DNA of 64,000 bases from an uncultured Lachnospiraceae bacterium (GCA_947566645.1 CANOKL010000004.1:1-64000); one strand, 5' to 3'. Shown: positions 17,180 to 25,518, counted from the first letter of the stretch. Notes: generated from the sequence alone by a model not told the origin. Program-made: numbers and translations.

Positions 17180-17977
17180 TTAAAACCGGTTCCGGCACCA
17201 TCTTTCCAGAAGGCTGATTAAGGAGTAGAGGATAGTCGCCATAATACATAAAAGGACGATGGACATTAAGAGCCAATCCATCTTAAATACCTGGCTGGAA
17301 TATATGATCAGGTATCCAAGTCCGTTTCTTGCCGCGAGGAATTCTCCGATAATAACACCTACGAGGCAGAGTCCGATATTGACCTTCATGTTGCTGATGA
17401 TGGAAGGCACGGAGCTTGGAAGTACTACCTTCGCGAGCGCCTGATGCTTTTTTCCCTGCAGAGTGTATATGAGCTTGATCTTTCCAGGGTCTACGGTTGT
17501 AAAGCTTGTATAGAGGCTTAAGATGCTTCCAAATATTGCGACGGACATTCCGGCGACAATGATCGTCGTTTTAGTGGCACCGAGCCATACGATCAGGAGC
17601 GGCGCCAGTGCCGATTTCGGAAGGCTGTTCAGTACCACCAGATAAGGATCCAGTATTTCCGAGAGCCTGGCGCTGAACCAGAGGGCGACAGCCACCAGAA
17701 TACTGACGGCGGTCACAAGGATAAAGCTTATGATGGTTTCATACAGGGTGACGCCTGTATGGATAAAAATCGTCTTATCCAGCACCATTCCCCAGAAGCA
17801 CAGCGCGATCTTTGAAGGGCTGCTGAAAATAAAGGAGTCGATGATTCCTACGTTTGCCGTAAATTCCCAGAGAAACAGGAAGCTAAAAAGAATGAGGATC
17901 CGGGAGATCCGGACGATCCGCTTATGTTTCCGAAGGCAGAGAAGATATTTCTGCTGCTCCTTTGAGAGGTCATTCAT
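17180..17977 (-). CDS. ABC transporter permease (SsuC/TauC/ThiX family)
   Basis: 265-residue inner-membrane permease of the nitrate/sulfonate/taurine/pyrimidine-precursor importer family. About six membrane segments are visible, with the EAA-type loop LPSSVPSIISNMKVNIGLCLVGVI in the C-terminal half (key residues near 180-200). Its start overlaps the end of the ATPase gene by 8 bases, so the two form one transcript. No substrate-binding protein gene lies in or next to the pair, so the substrate cannot be inferred and the binding protein must be elsewhere or lost. Confidence 0.88.
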   Translation of the reverse strand: MNDLSKEQQKYLLCLRKHKRIVRISRILILFSFLFLWEFTANVGIIDSFIFSSPSKIALCFWGMVLDKTIFIHTGVTLYETIISFILVTAVSILVAVALWFSARLSEILDPYLVVLNSLPKSALAPLLIVWLGATKTTIIVAGMSVAIFGSILSLYTSFTTVDPGKIKLIYTLQGKKHQALAKVVLPSSVPSIISNMKVNIGLCLVGVIIGEFLAARNGLGYLIIYSSQVFKMDWLLMSIVLLCIMATILYSLISLLERWCRNRF

Positions 17978-18737
17978 CTGTGTTCAGCTCCTTCCATATT
18001 AAATTAAAGTAGGTCTTGAATTCCGGGGCGTTTCTTCTGGCAAGGGGAGTATCCTCTTCAAGGTCGAAGATCAGGGGGATCGTCTGCTTGATGGCCGCAG
18101 GCCTGCCGGAGAGTACGATAACCCGGTCGGCAAGAGAGATGGCCTCCGACAGGTCATGTGTGACCAGAAGGGCGGCTTTTTCCTCGCGCCGTATGATCTG
18201 ACCGATATCGTCTCCTACTGTAAGCCGGGTCTGGTAGTCCAGTGCAGAAAATGGTTCATCAAGAAGAAGCAGGTCGGGATCAAGCACCAGAGTCCGTATG
18301 AGCGCCGCGCGCTGCCGCATTCCGCCGGAGAGTTCGGATGGCCGGGCTCTTTCAAATTGCCGGAGACCGTAAAAATCCAGAAGCTCGTGGGCTTTTTCTT
18401 TTGTTCTTGCAGTGAGCATATGCTGGACTTCAAGTCCCAGTATCACATTGTTATACACTGTTCTCCATTCAAAAAGTTCGTCATGCTGGAGCATATAGCC
18501 TACATTTGTTGTACTCTCCCGTAAATATTTCCCGTTGATTTTGATTAGTCCTTTTTCCGGAACGAGGAGCCCTGCGATAAGCGAAAGCAGCGTGGATTTG
18601 CCGCACCCGGAAGGCCCGACGATTGCGACAAATTCTCCTTTCCCGAGAGCAAAGGAGATGTCCGAGAGAGCAGGTGTCTCTCCTTCGAGGTTGTGATAGG
18701 CATAATGGATATTCTTAAGTTCTAATACTTGCTCCAT
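17970..18737 (-). CDS. ABC transporter ATP-binding protein (SsuB/TauB family)
   Basis: 255-residue ATPase with Walker A GPSGCGKSTLL (about 40), a Q-loop at GYMLQHDELFEWRT, signature LSGGMRQRAALIRTL (about 136), Walker B LLLLDEPFSALD and switch His in VTHDLSEA. The start at 18737 has AGGAGG about 7 bases upstream. It is the first gene of the two-gene minus-strand operon. I checked the upstream 100 bases for a thiamine-type riboswitch and saw none. Confidence 0.93.
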   Translation of the reverse strand: MEQVLELKNIHYAYHNLEGETPALSDISFALGKGEFVAIVGPSGCGKSTLLSLIAGLLVPEKGLIKINGKYLRESTTNVGYMLQHDELFEWRTVYNNVILGLEVQHMLTARTKEKAHELLDFYGLRQFERARPSELSGGMRQRAALIRTLVLDPDLLLLDEPFSALDYQTRLTVGDDIGQIIRREEKAALLVTHDLSEAISLADRVIVLSGRPAAIKQTIPLIFDLEEDTPLARRNAPEFKTYFNLIWKELNTDE

Positions 18738-18825
18738 AGAAAACCTCCTGTAAAAGTTTACATATATCTTATAGTATGTAGAATCCAGCTTTCTGTGCGA
18801 CTTTACACGCGTTATTTTTCGTTGC

Positions 18826-18864
18826 AGTTACTATGAGCGGACGGTTAGTCCGTGAATAGTAACT
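18826..18864. repeat. Long imperfect GTTAC-family palindrome
   Basis: Arms of 17 bp, AGTTACTATGAGCGGAC and GTCCGTGAATAGTAACT, pair with three mismatches around a 5-nt loop. The right arm carries the GTCCGTGAATAGTAAC consensus found elsewhere in the window. Confidence 0.6.
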
Positions 18865-18872
18865 TACTTTCT

Positions 18873-18914
18873 TCTTGCCATATGCCTGGGGAAAAGCTAT
18901 AATTTTCAGAAGAG
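18873..18914. repeat. 42-bp direct repeat, left copy
   Basis: Identical over 42 bp to 25477-25518, in the same orientation. It begins TCTTGCCATATGCC and ends TTTTCAGAAGAG. The two copies bracket the AT-rich LytTR/ABC/LRR block. No integrase gene is present between them. Confidence 0.8.
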
Positions 18915-18958
18915 AACCGTTACTGCTGATGGTCTCCGAGCCGTTTATGGTAACGGGT
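18915..18958. repeat. GTTAC-family palindrome
   Basis: AACCGTTAC (18915-18923) faces GTAACGGGT (18950-18958) around a 26-bp centre. It abuts the left 42-bp repeat directly. Confidence 0.45.
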
Positions 18959-19014
18959 CATACTTTATTGGATACATATATTGCACAGATTATGAAAGGC
19001 GGAGGCTTATTGAT

Positions 19015-19740
19015 ATGCTTAGGATAGCAATTTGTGATGATGAAAAGCCATTTCTTAAAATCATGGAATATCATCTGAAACTATATTTATCGAAATATAA
19101 TATTGTTTATAAGATTGATGCCTATCGTTCGGGGAAGAAACTTATTGAGCTTGGTTCAGATATAATAAGATACAGCATAATTTTCCTTGATATCAATATG
19201 AATGAGGGTGACGGAATTCAGACTGCAGAAATGATCAGAAAACATTCGGATGATATTTTTATAGTGTTTGTGACAGCATTTATTGACTATTCACTTGAAG
19301 GATATAAAGTAGGAGCGTTACGATATCTGCTAAAGACTTCAGATAATTTTGAAGCTTCAATTTCTGAATGTATGGATGTAATTATAGAAAAGATGGATTA
19401 TAACACTTCATATAAGAATTTTCATTTTAGGGAATGCCCAAAAAGTATTGCCATAGATCGGATCATGTATATTGAGAGCAGTCTTCATAGACTGGAATTT
19501 CATATTATGGAGGGGCACGTCAAAATATATACAATGTATGGCACATTGAATAACATAGAGCAGGAATTAGATTCTGACGATTTTCTTAGGATACACCAAA
19601 GCTATCTGATAAATATGAAGTATATTAAAAGCATACGTAACAAGATAGTTATTCTGGAAAATGGAAAAGAATTTATGATACCAAAAGCAAGGTATAGGGA
19701 TGTAAAGACCAGATTTACTGTGTATAAAGGGGAAATTTAG
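19015..19740 (+). CDS. LytTR-family response regulator (AgrA-like)
   Basis: 241-residue regulator. The receiver domain (about 1-120) shows the acidic pocket CDDEK, the phospho-acceptor Asp in IIFLDINM (about 60), Thr in FVTAF and Lys in RYLLK. The C-terminal LytTR DNA-binding domain (about 135-240) includes IMYIESSLHRLEFH and FLRIHQSYLINMKYIKSI. Such regulators bind paired direct repeats and answer peptide or envelope signals. The stop codon is directly followed by the kinase ATG, so the pair is coupled. The start has GGCGGAGG upstream. No agrB or agrD gene is nearby. Confidence 0.93.
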   Translation: MLRIAICDDEKPFLKIMEYHLKLYLSKYNIVYKIDAYRSGKKLIELGSDIIRYSIIFLDINMNEGDGIQTAEMIRKHSDDIFIVFVTAFIDYSLEGYKVGALRYLLKTSDNFEASISECMDVIIEKMDYNTSYKNFHFRECPKSIAIDRIMYIESSLHRLEFHIMEGHVKIYTMYGTLNNIEQELDSDDFLRIHQSYLINMKYIKSIRNKIVILENGKEFMIPKARYRDVKTRFTVYKGEI

Positions 19741-21048
19741 ATGTTGTATGCCATTAATGATGCATTGATTGTTATGTTTGAAGTAATATGTTGTGAATTG
19801 TTATATGGAACTTTTAAAACGAATAGTGAATACAATCCGGGAAAGATGAAAAAGATATCATTGGTGATGGCGCTTTCTATTGCACTGTTTGCATTAGTAA
19901 AGCTGCTCTCCGGACAGTTTATTATAAAACAGATTGCTGTTATATTACTCATTTCAGTAGTCATGAAAGTTGCTCACGATATAACATGGGCAAAATCAAC
20001 AGCACTGGCATGTCTTTTCCAGGGGCTTCTTGTTACGGTTGAGTACTTTGCATACTTTATTGTACAAATGCTTGTTGATGATGTCTCAAAAATGGATATT
20101 AAGGAAGAATTAATAAGCCGGATGATTGCAGCAATTGATTTAATATTGTTATTTATTATTATCCTTTGTATAAAGAGAAATTTCCAGAAATATAAAAACT
20201 GGCTGATGCATGATGATGAATGGGTAAAATTCATAATATTCCCTGTATTTTCACTAATTGTCATATCAGGAATTGTTAAAACCTTTAATGATATTGAAGA
20301 TGTCGATCAGATGAAGGTGCTTTATATGATCGCTTTTAGCCTTGTGATTATGAATTTCTTTGTATTTTATTTGCTAGATGATATAGTAAAAAAGAGTGAG
20401 ATCATACGGGAAAGCGAAGTATATGCAATACAAAGCAGGAATCAGCTTGAAACGTATAATATGCTTACTGAAAACCTTGACAGACAAAGGGCGAGGGCGC
20501 ATGAGTTTAACAATCATTTGACATGCATCAGTTCCCTTATCAGAAAACAGCAGTATGACGAGCTTAAGGAATATATTTCGGATATATGCAGTAGTTCCAA
20601 AAAAGAAGAAAATGCCATTAACACAAATAATGTTATGGTTAATACAATAGTAAACATTAAGTATGCTGAAGCAGTAAAGAAAGATATTGTATTTATTATA
20701 AGAGTTAATGACCTATTACATATAAACATCAAAAATGAAGATTTGGTCGTGTTGCTTTCAAATCTATTAAACAATGCGATTGAAGCGTGCGAACAATGCA
20801 AAGATAAAAGAGTGATAAAGTTGAAATTTATGATAGAAAATGACGACATGATACTGTCTGTAAAGAATACATACAATGCTCCAATTATAAAGCGTGGAGG
20901 GAGTTTAGTGACTGCAAAGAAAGAAAAGGAAGAACACGGAATTGGGATAAAGAATGTAATTAAAGTAGTTGAGAAATATCATGGAACATATGCAATTCAG
21001 AATGATGATAAAGAATTTATGTTTTCAATCATGATACCATTATATTAA
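19741..21048 (+). CDS. GHKL sensor histidine kinase (AgrC-like)
   Basis: 435 residues. The N-terminal half (about 1-215) is hydrophobic, with about six membrane segments forming the sensor; no large extracellular domain is present, as in peptide-sensing AgrC. A coiled linker follows, then the H-box RARAHEFNNHLTCISSLI (His about 258), the N-box LLSNLLNNAIEACEQC (about 340) and the G-box HGIGIKNVIKVVEKY. It partners the upstream LytTR regulator. Low-GC codon use matches the rest of the block and differs from the flanking housekeeping genes. Confidence 0.92.
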   Translation: MLYAINDALIVMFEVICCELLYGTFKTNSEYNPGKMKKISLVMALSIALFALVKLLSGQFIIKQIAVILLISVVMKVAHDITWAKSTALACLFQGLLVTVEYFAYFIVQMLVDDVSKMDIKEELISRMIAAIDLILLFIIILCIKRNFQKYKNWLMHDDEWVKFIIFPVFSLIVISGIVKTFNDIEDVDQMKVLYMIAFSLVIMNFFVFYLLDDIVKKSEIIRESEVYAIQSRNQLETYNMLTENLDRQRARAHEFNNHLTCISSLIRKQQYDELKEYISDICSSSKKEENAINTNNVMVNTIVNIKYAEAVKKDIVFIIRVNDLLHINIKNEDLVVLLSNLLNNAIEACEQCKDKRVIKLKFMIENDDMILSVKNTYNAPIIKRGGSLVTAKKEKEEHGIGIKNVIKVVEKYHGTYAIQNDDKEFMFSIMIPLY

Positions 21049-21070
21049 TAATAGTAATTAAGACATGATA

Positions 21071-21107
21071 CTGGAATGGATTTTTGATCTGTTCCGGTTT
21101 TTTATTT
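21071..21107 (+). terminator. Weak terminator after the histidine kinase
   Basis: CTGGAA (21071-21076) pairs with TTCCGG (21092-21097, one G-T), followed by a T-rich run to 21107. It separates the two-component genes from the transporter genes. Confidence 0.5.
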
Positions 21108-21117
21108 AAAAAGGTCG

Positions 21118-21147
21118 TTTTCTGCAAAAAAAAGCATTTTCTGCAAA
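21118..21147 (+). promoter_or_regulatory. Candidate LytTR operator (11-bp direct repeat)
   Basis: TTTTCTGCAAA occurs twice, at 21118-21128 and 21137-21147, 19 bp apart start to start. LytTR proteins bind paired direct repeats about two helical turns apart. A -10-like TTATAG (21174-21179) lies downstream without a good -35, as expected of an activator-dependent promoter for the transporter genes. Confidence 0.45.
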
Positions 21148-21215
21148 GGGTATGGAAATCACAAATTTGATTTGTTATAGTCAGTCCATGAGGTGAAAGA
21201 GGGAGGCGTTTCTTA

Positions 21216-21986
21216 ATGTTTTTTTGGAGAAAGACATGGAATAACCGTTTAAGAAATATTTTTATAGTATTGCTTATATTTTTTCCGACATTAGAAGTTT
21301 TCATTCATGTAAGACAGGCTATTACTTCGGGAACAGCATATTACCCTGATTACTGCTCATTCCTGTCATGCAATACAGTAGGGGTAGGACATACTTTACA
21401 ATCTATTTATTTATGGCTGCTTCCATTATACATGCTGTTTATATTTTCTAATGATTGTATATGGGATTTTGAATCCGGATATGTTAATTTGATACAGGCT
21501 AAAATGGGTAAAAAGAAATACATAATTGAAAATTTAAAAAAATCTTTCTGGGGTGCAAGTGGGATTATTTGTGTTGGTCTGTTATTAAATCTTCTGATTT
21601 CCCACATAGTATTTTTTGGCGCTGCTGGAGATAAGTATGAAGATGAGCTTATTTTAAATACTTTTTATAGATTTGAAATAGAACATAAATTGTTAACAAA
21701 TATAATTTTTATATTGCTTTGTTCATTTGTGTTAGGAATGGTATCCATGGCAAGTACAATGATGAGTATTTCTATAAAAAATATAAAAATTGTATATGGA
21801 TTTATATTTACACTATGGATTGCATTATGTTTAAAAAAGAACAGCGTTGTCCTTCTGTTTCAGCCCCATTCAGAGTACTACCTGGACACCTTGATTCCAT
21901 TGTTCTTAGAGGTAGTATTCCTGTTTGGGGTTATCTGCCTGATATTTTATTTAAAGGAGACAAAATTTGAAAAAAAGAATATTTAA
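21216..21986 (+). CDS. Multi-pass membrane protein of the ABC cassette (1 of 3)
   Basis: 256-residue hydrophobic protein with about six predicted membrane segments, starting after a charged MFFWRKTWNNRLRN. No recognised motif. The arrangement (three such proteins followed by an ABC ATPase) suggests an ABC-2-type permease subunit. The ATG at 21216 follows GAGGGAGG. Its 3' end overlaps the next gene by 20 bases. Very low GC. Related systems include bacteriocin-immunity and peptide exporters, but the sequence alone does not choose. Confidence 0.78.
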   Translation: MFFWRKTWNNRLRNIFIVLLIFFPTLEVFIHVRQAITSGTAYYPDYCSFLSCNTVGVGHTLQSIYLWLLPLYMLFIFSNDCIWDFESGYVNLIQAKMGKKKYIIENLKKSFWGASGIICVGLLLNLLISHIVFFGAAGDKYEDELILNTFYRFEIEHKLLTNIIFILLCSFVLGMVSMASTMMSISIKNIKIVYGFIFTLWIALCLKKNSVVLLFQPHSEYYLDTLIPLFLEVVFLFGVICLIFYLKETKFEKKNI

Positions 21987-22686
21987 GGGCTTTTGGGGAG
22001 CATTTGTATTATTGCTTATAAGTTTTTTGTCATCGTTTATTCCCTTACTTCGTATGTATAATCGTGGATTTATATCTATGACTATTTTTACAGAGAATGT
22101 TGTTGCCGGTGATTATCAGTCTTCTTTAAATATCCATATAATAGTTATGATAATATTTTTAATACTTGAGGATTATATTAGTATACCTGATAATGCAATA
22201 AGGATTACAAAATATGAAAGTATATCTAAATGGTGGATGAAAAAGATCATACACTCTCTTCCGATCATTATATATTTAGCGTTTATACATGAAGCTATCT
22301 GTATTTTTTTTGTGGGGATATTCGGAAATGTAAGTCTGGCTTTAAAACATGGTTTTGGATATGCAATTTTATTACAAGTTATTTATATTTCTTTATATCT
22401 TCTGATCGTATATATGACGAAAGAATTATTAAGCATATTTATTCCTAAAAGTTTGTCATTGATCATAACAATACTTATATATTGTCTGGCTTTTTTTATA
22501 ATTATGTATTTTATTCCTTCATTTAGCTTTTTATATTATAAGACAGCAATGGTCCGGCTGATATGCTTAGACCAGTTAAGTTTAGCTGATACTATTGTGA
22601 TTCTTTTTAGAGATGCCGGATTTGCAATCTTACTCTACAACTTATATTTAATAATTAGAAAGAAAAGTGATTATTTTGAAAAATAA
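21967..22686 (+). CDS. Multi-pass membrane protein of the ABC cassette (2 of 3)
   Basis: 239 residues with about six membrane segments and the basic start MKKRIFKGFWGAF. It begins with a TTG codon at 21967 preceded by AAAGGAG, overlapping the upstream gene by 20 bases and overlapped in turn by the next gene. Probably a permease subunit partnering proteins 1 and 3; similar in size to both but without obvious pairwise identity by eye. Confidence 0.75.
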   Translation: MKKRIFKGFWGAFVLLLISFLSSFIPLLRMYNRGFISMTIFTENVVAGDYQSSLNIHIIVMIIFLILEDYISIPDNAIRITKYESISKWWMKKIIHSLPIIIYLAFIHEAICIFFVGIFGNVSLALKHGFGYAILLQVIYISLYLLIVYMTKELLSIFIPKSLSLIITILIYCLAFFIIMYFIPSFSFLYYKTAMVRLICLDQLSLADTIVILFRDAGFAILLYNLYLIIRKKSDYFEK

Positions 22687-23356
22687 AAAAGAGGTTTTAA
22701 ACTGGATACTTTTAATTGTGGTCATATTTATTCAAAATTATTATTTTAGATACAATAGTTATTATAAATTGGAATGGCCGCTTGTAAATAGATTAGAATA
22801 TTTTGACAGTATAAGTACAAAAGTTTCTCCAGTTGATATTTTTGCATTATTATCTCCTCTGCTTATCTTTGTCATTAATTTTGCAAATTGGGGAGATTTC
22901 TATATTAAAAGGTATGGAATATTAAACTTTGTTAGATGTAAAAGTGTACCAATATATATAGCAGGCCTGTATATGAAACTGATTCTTAATATATTTTTCT
23001 TAGTCTTCATCCAGGTGTGTGTATGGCTTTTGTTTTTTTGTAATTTTTCAGATTTAAGCTTGAAATTTATTTTAAAACAAATTTTAGATTATAGCACAAT
23101 TATCTTTGGTATTATAGCAGCAGAGTTATTATGTCAACTGTTTTTTGATAAGACACTTTCCATCTTACTTATAGATTGTGGGATCATTATTATTTGTTTA
23201 AGCAAAATAAATGCCGGGCCTTTTGCAATTATATTTGAACCTTTAAGGTTAGTATTTGAATATAATGATTCATACGGAATATTACTAACGTGTATAAAAA
23301 ATATCCTGATATATTTTGCTACAGTAATATGTATTAAGAAAACAGATATAATATGA
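22667..23356 (+). CDS. Multi-pass membrane protein of the ABC cassette (3 of 3)
   Basis: 229 residues, about six membrane segments, with a soluble loop after the first segment (FRYNSYYKLEWPLVNRLEY). It probably starts at GTG 22667, overlapping the previous gene by 20 bases; a TTG at 22676 is an alternative. A 71-bp gap separates it from the ATPase gene. Three separate permease-like proteins for one ATPase is more than the usual one or two. Confidence 0.72.
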   Translation: MIILKNKKEVLNWILLIVVIFIQNYYFRYNSYYKLEWPLVNRLEYFDSISTKVSPVDIFALLSPLLIFVINFANWGDFYIKRYGILNFVRCKSVPIYIAGLYMKLILNIFFLVFIQVCVWLLFFCNFSDLSLKFILKQILDYSTIIFGIIAAELLCQLFFDKTLSILLIDCGIIIICLSKINAGPFAIIFEPLRLVFEYNDSYGILLTCIKNILIYFATVICIKKTDII

Positions 23357-23427
23357 TACAAGCGTCAAAAGGTCATGCATTTCATGCCTGCATGATTACA
23401 ATATTAATCATATGAGGAGTATTTTAA

Positions 23428-24063
23428 ATGATAGAAATAAAAAATTACACAAAGAAAATAAAAAAGAGGATAGTTCTTGATCATATTAATTGTAAATTTG
23501 AGAATAAAATGATTTATGGATTATATGGAGTGAATGGTTCTGGAAAGACAATGCTATTAAGAGCTATTGCAGGTCTAATTAAACCAACTGAAGGAGATGT
23601 ATTAATAGACGGGAAAATGCTTCATAGAGATATATCGTTTCCAGATAGTGTTGGACTTATTATAGAAAATATGGAGATGCTCCCTTATTTATCGGCTGCG
23701 GACAACTTGAAGCTTTTAGCTGATATCAAAAAGATTGCAAGAGACGATGATATAATAAATGCAATTAAGAGAGTTGGGCTTCCTGTAAATAATGATAAAG
23801 TAAAAACATTTTCACTTGGAATGAGGCAGAAATTAAATATTGCACAGGCTATTTTTGAAAAGCCCCAGATATTATTACTAGACGAGCCTACGAATGCTCT
23901 GGATGAGAAGAGCGTACATATGATACATAATGTTATAAAAGAAGAAAAAGAAAGAGGTGCGGCTATACTCATTGCAACTCACAATAAATATGACATTAAT
24001 GATCTCTGCGACGAGGTGTTCCAAATGGTGGATGGCAGATTGGAGGAGTCTTCATGGAACTGA
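23428..24063 (+). CDS. ABC transporter ATP-binding protein of the cassette
   Basis: 211-residue ATPase with Walker A GVNGSGKTMLL (about 36), signature FSLGMRQKLNIAQAI (about 130), Walker B ILLLDEPTNALDEKS and switch His in IATHNKYDI. The signature FSLGMRQ matches ABC-2 exporter and lantibiotic-immunity (BcrA/LanF) ATPases, supporting an exporter role. The 3' end overlaps the LRR-like gene by 10 bases. The start follows GAGGAG. Confidence 0.9.
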   Translation: MIEIKNYTKKIKKRIVLDHINCKFENKMIYGLYGVNGSGKTMLLRAIAGLIKPTEGDVLIDGKMLHRDISFPDSVGLIIENMEMLPYLSAADNLKLLADIKKIARDDDIINAIKRVGLPVNNDKVKTFSLGMRQKLNIAQAIFEKPQILLLDEPTNALDEKSVHMIHNVIKEEKERGAAILIATHNKYDINDLCDEVFQMVDGRLEESSWN

Positions 24064-24638
24064 GTTATAGAAAAATTTTTTCCATAAAAGTCATCATTGT
24101 AATTATATGCATATTTATATGTGCATCTTTTGTTGGTCACATAATACTTCGTAAATTTTATGGTGAAATATTTGAAAAAGAAACAGAATTGAGCAGAGAA
24201 AAAGGCACTGGTAAATTAATGCAGTCAGGAGATGGTCTTTATACATATAGAATTTTTGAAGATACAGGTGAAATCATTATCATTTGTTATAATGGGGCGC
24301 TGGTGAATCAAGAGACGACTGTTGTAATACCTGATGAGATTGATGGACATATTGTTACAGCATTAGATGAAGTTTCTATAGCGTATAATGAATATATAGA
24401 AAAAATAATACTTCCTAAATCTTTAACCACTCTTAGGAGAGGAATAGGAGCTAATTGTCCAAATCTAAAAACAATTATTTTTATGGGTGATGATATAAGT
24501 TTAGACGATGATGCATTGAAGTATTCCCAAAATACATGCTTTAGCGGTACAGTATTTACTAAAAAAGACAGTACATTATGGAAATATTGCAAAAAAAATG
24601 GCATACAAGTCCGTGAATCTGACCGAGAAAGCGAATAG
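24054..24638 (+). CDS. Membrane-anchored LRR-like (BspA-type) protein
   Basis: 194 residues. An uncleaved N-terminal membrane anchor (about 11-32, IIVIICIFICASFVGHII) is followed by a charged spacer and a short BspA-like module: GLYTYRIFEDTGEIIIICYNG, then VVIPDEIDGHIVTALDEVS and KIILPKSLTTLRRGIGANCPNL. Only one or two repeat turns are present, far fewer than in the two large LRR proteins of this window. It is translationally coupled to the ABC ATPase, so it is likely a working part of the transporter system, perhaps an extracellular sensor or capture protein. Confidence 0.75.
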   Translation: MELSYRKIFSIKVIIVIICIFICASFVGHIILRKFYGEIFEKETELSREKGTGKLMQSGDGLYTYRIFEDTGEIIIICYNGALVNQETTVVIPDEIDGHIVTALDEVSIAYNEYIEKIILPKSLTTLRRGIGANCPNLKTIIFMGDDISLDDDALKYSQNTCFSGTVFTKKDSTLWKYCKKNGIQVRESDRESE

Positions 24639-24664
24639 TAGAAGGCCATTTGTAAATAGTTATG

Positions 24665-24693
24665 CAGGCAGGAGAGGACTCTTGCCTGTTTTT
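24665..24693 (+). terminator. Terminator of the ABC/LRR operon
   Basis: CAGGCA (24665-24670) and TGCCTG (24683-24688) form a hairpin extended by AG/CT pairs and followed by TTTTT. Confidence 0.65.
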
Positions 24694-24752
24694 CAATCTG
24701 TAAAAGGGGATGTGAGACGTATATAGAAGCCTTCCTTCCGTGCATGAAATTC

Positions 24753-24781
24753 TTGAATTTGAGGTAAAAAAATGATATGAT
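24753..24781 (+). promoter_or_regulatory. Intact promoter of a broken gene
   Basis: TTGAAT (24753-24758), a 17-bp spacer and TATGAT (24776-24781), followed by AAGGAAGGA and the ATG at 24809. Confidence 0.7.
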
Positions 24782-24808
24782 AAAGACACAAAAGGAAGGA
24801 ATTAAGAT

Positions 24809-25236
24809 ATGGCAAATATATATGACGGAGCATTTCGGACAATCCTCAATGACTGCCGGAAGCTGATTATCCCCGTAATCAATGAAATTTTCGGGGAAGC
24901 ATACACAGGGGACGAAGAAATCTGTTTTTTCCCCAATGAACATTTTTTAGACCAGCAGGACGAAGCGGACAAGGAACGGATTACGGATACGAATTTTACG
25001 GTTTTCGGATTGCACAGAAATACGAGAATGTGCAGAAAGGCGTAGGTGATATGATGAGCGGAGCATTGATTGAAACAAGTGCAAGAAAAATTTTGAATCA
25101 GGGAATTAGCCAAAACCAAAGGGAAACAGCTCTTAGGATGTTAGAAGATGGAGAATTGCCATTTGATAAAATTGCAAAATATTCAGGTCTTAAGGTTGAG
25201 GATGTAGAACAGCTTGCAGGACTTCAAACGGTATAA
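24809..25236 (+). pseudogene. Internally deleted Rpn/PD-(D/E)XK transposase-nuclease-family gene
   Basis: The first 60 codons (MANIYDGAFRTILND, then FFPNEHFLDQQDEADKERIT) match the N-terminus of a PD-(D/E)XK nuclease-type family (Rpn-like) common in Lachnospiraceae. The reading then ends at 25045. In another frame, from about 25015, the C-terminal part of the same kind of protein appears (KYENVQKGVGDMM, ALIETSARKILNQGIS, KYSGLKVEDVEQLAGL). The middle, with the catalytic core, is gone and the two ends are out of frame. Promoter, ribosome binding site and terminator remain. The family assignment is from memory of such proteins. Confidence 0.72.
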
Positions 25237-25274
25237 AACGATAATGTAGAGAATTTAATATTGTAGCCATAAGG

Positions 25275-25316
25275 CAGGGAAATAACTGATGATTCAGATT
25301 TGTTTCCCTGTTTTTT
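25275..25316 (+). terminator. Terminator after the nuclease pseudogene
   Basis: CAGGGAAA (25275-25282) pairs exactly with TTTCCCTG (25303-25310), followed by six T residues. Confidence 0.8.
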
Positions 25317-25476
25317 ATGGCATTTTTCAGAAACTTGTGGATATGGCAATGCCAATAAGTCCGTATCCTTGTACAGCGTCAGGGCAATTACGGAAAATGG
25401 AGAGGATTTGATCGGCCGAAAATTATCGTGGGTTATACTAGTACGTGCTCCAAGCCTTCTTTCCGTGCATATTTCC

Positions 25477-25518
25477 TCTTGCCATATGCCTGGGGAAAAG
25501 CTATAATTTTCAGAAGAG
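25477..25518. repeat. 42-bp direct repeat, right copy
   Basis: Exact copy of 18873-18914 in the same orientation. It lies 65 bp before queH. The next 12 bases resemble, loosely, the palindrome that follows the left copy. Confidence 0.8.

Larger units (their letters stand above)
18738..19014. other. Repeat-rich intergenic region at the left edge of the accessory block
   Basis: 277 bp holding two GTTAC-family palindromes (18826-18864 and 18915-18958) and, between them, the left copy of a 42-bp direct repeat (18873-18914). No gene is visible. AT content rises sharply beyond it. Confidence 0.6.

Noticed and set aside
18738..18830. Possible TPP riboswitch before the ABC operon
   Set aside because: The conserved CTGAGA and ACC-type elements are absent in the leader.
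21049..21215. Search for an AgrD-like peptide gene
   Set aside because: No short frame with a plausible start, leader and cysteine-containing core was found between the kinase and the transporter.
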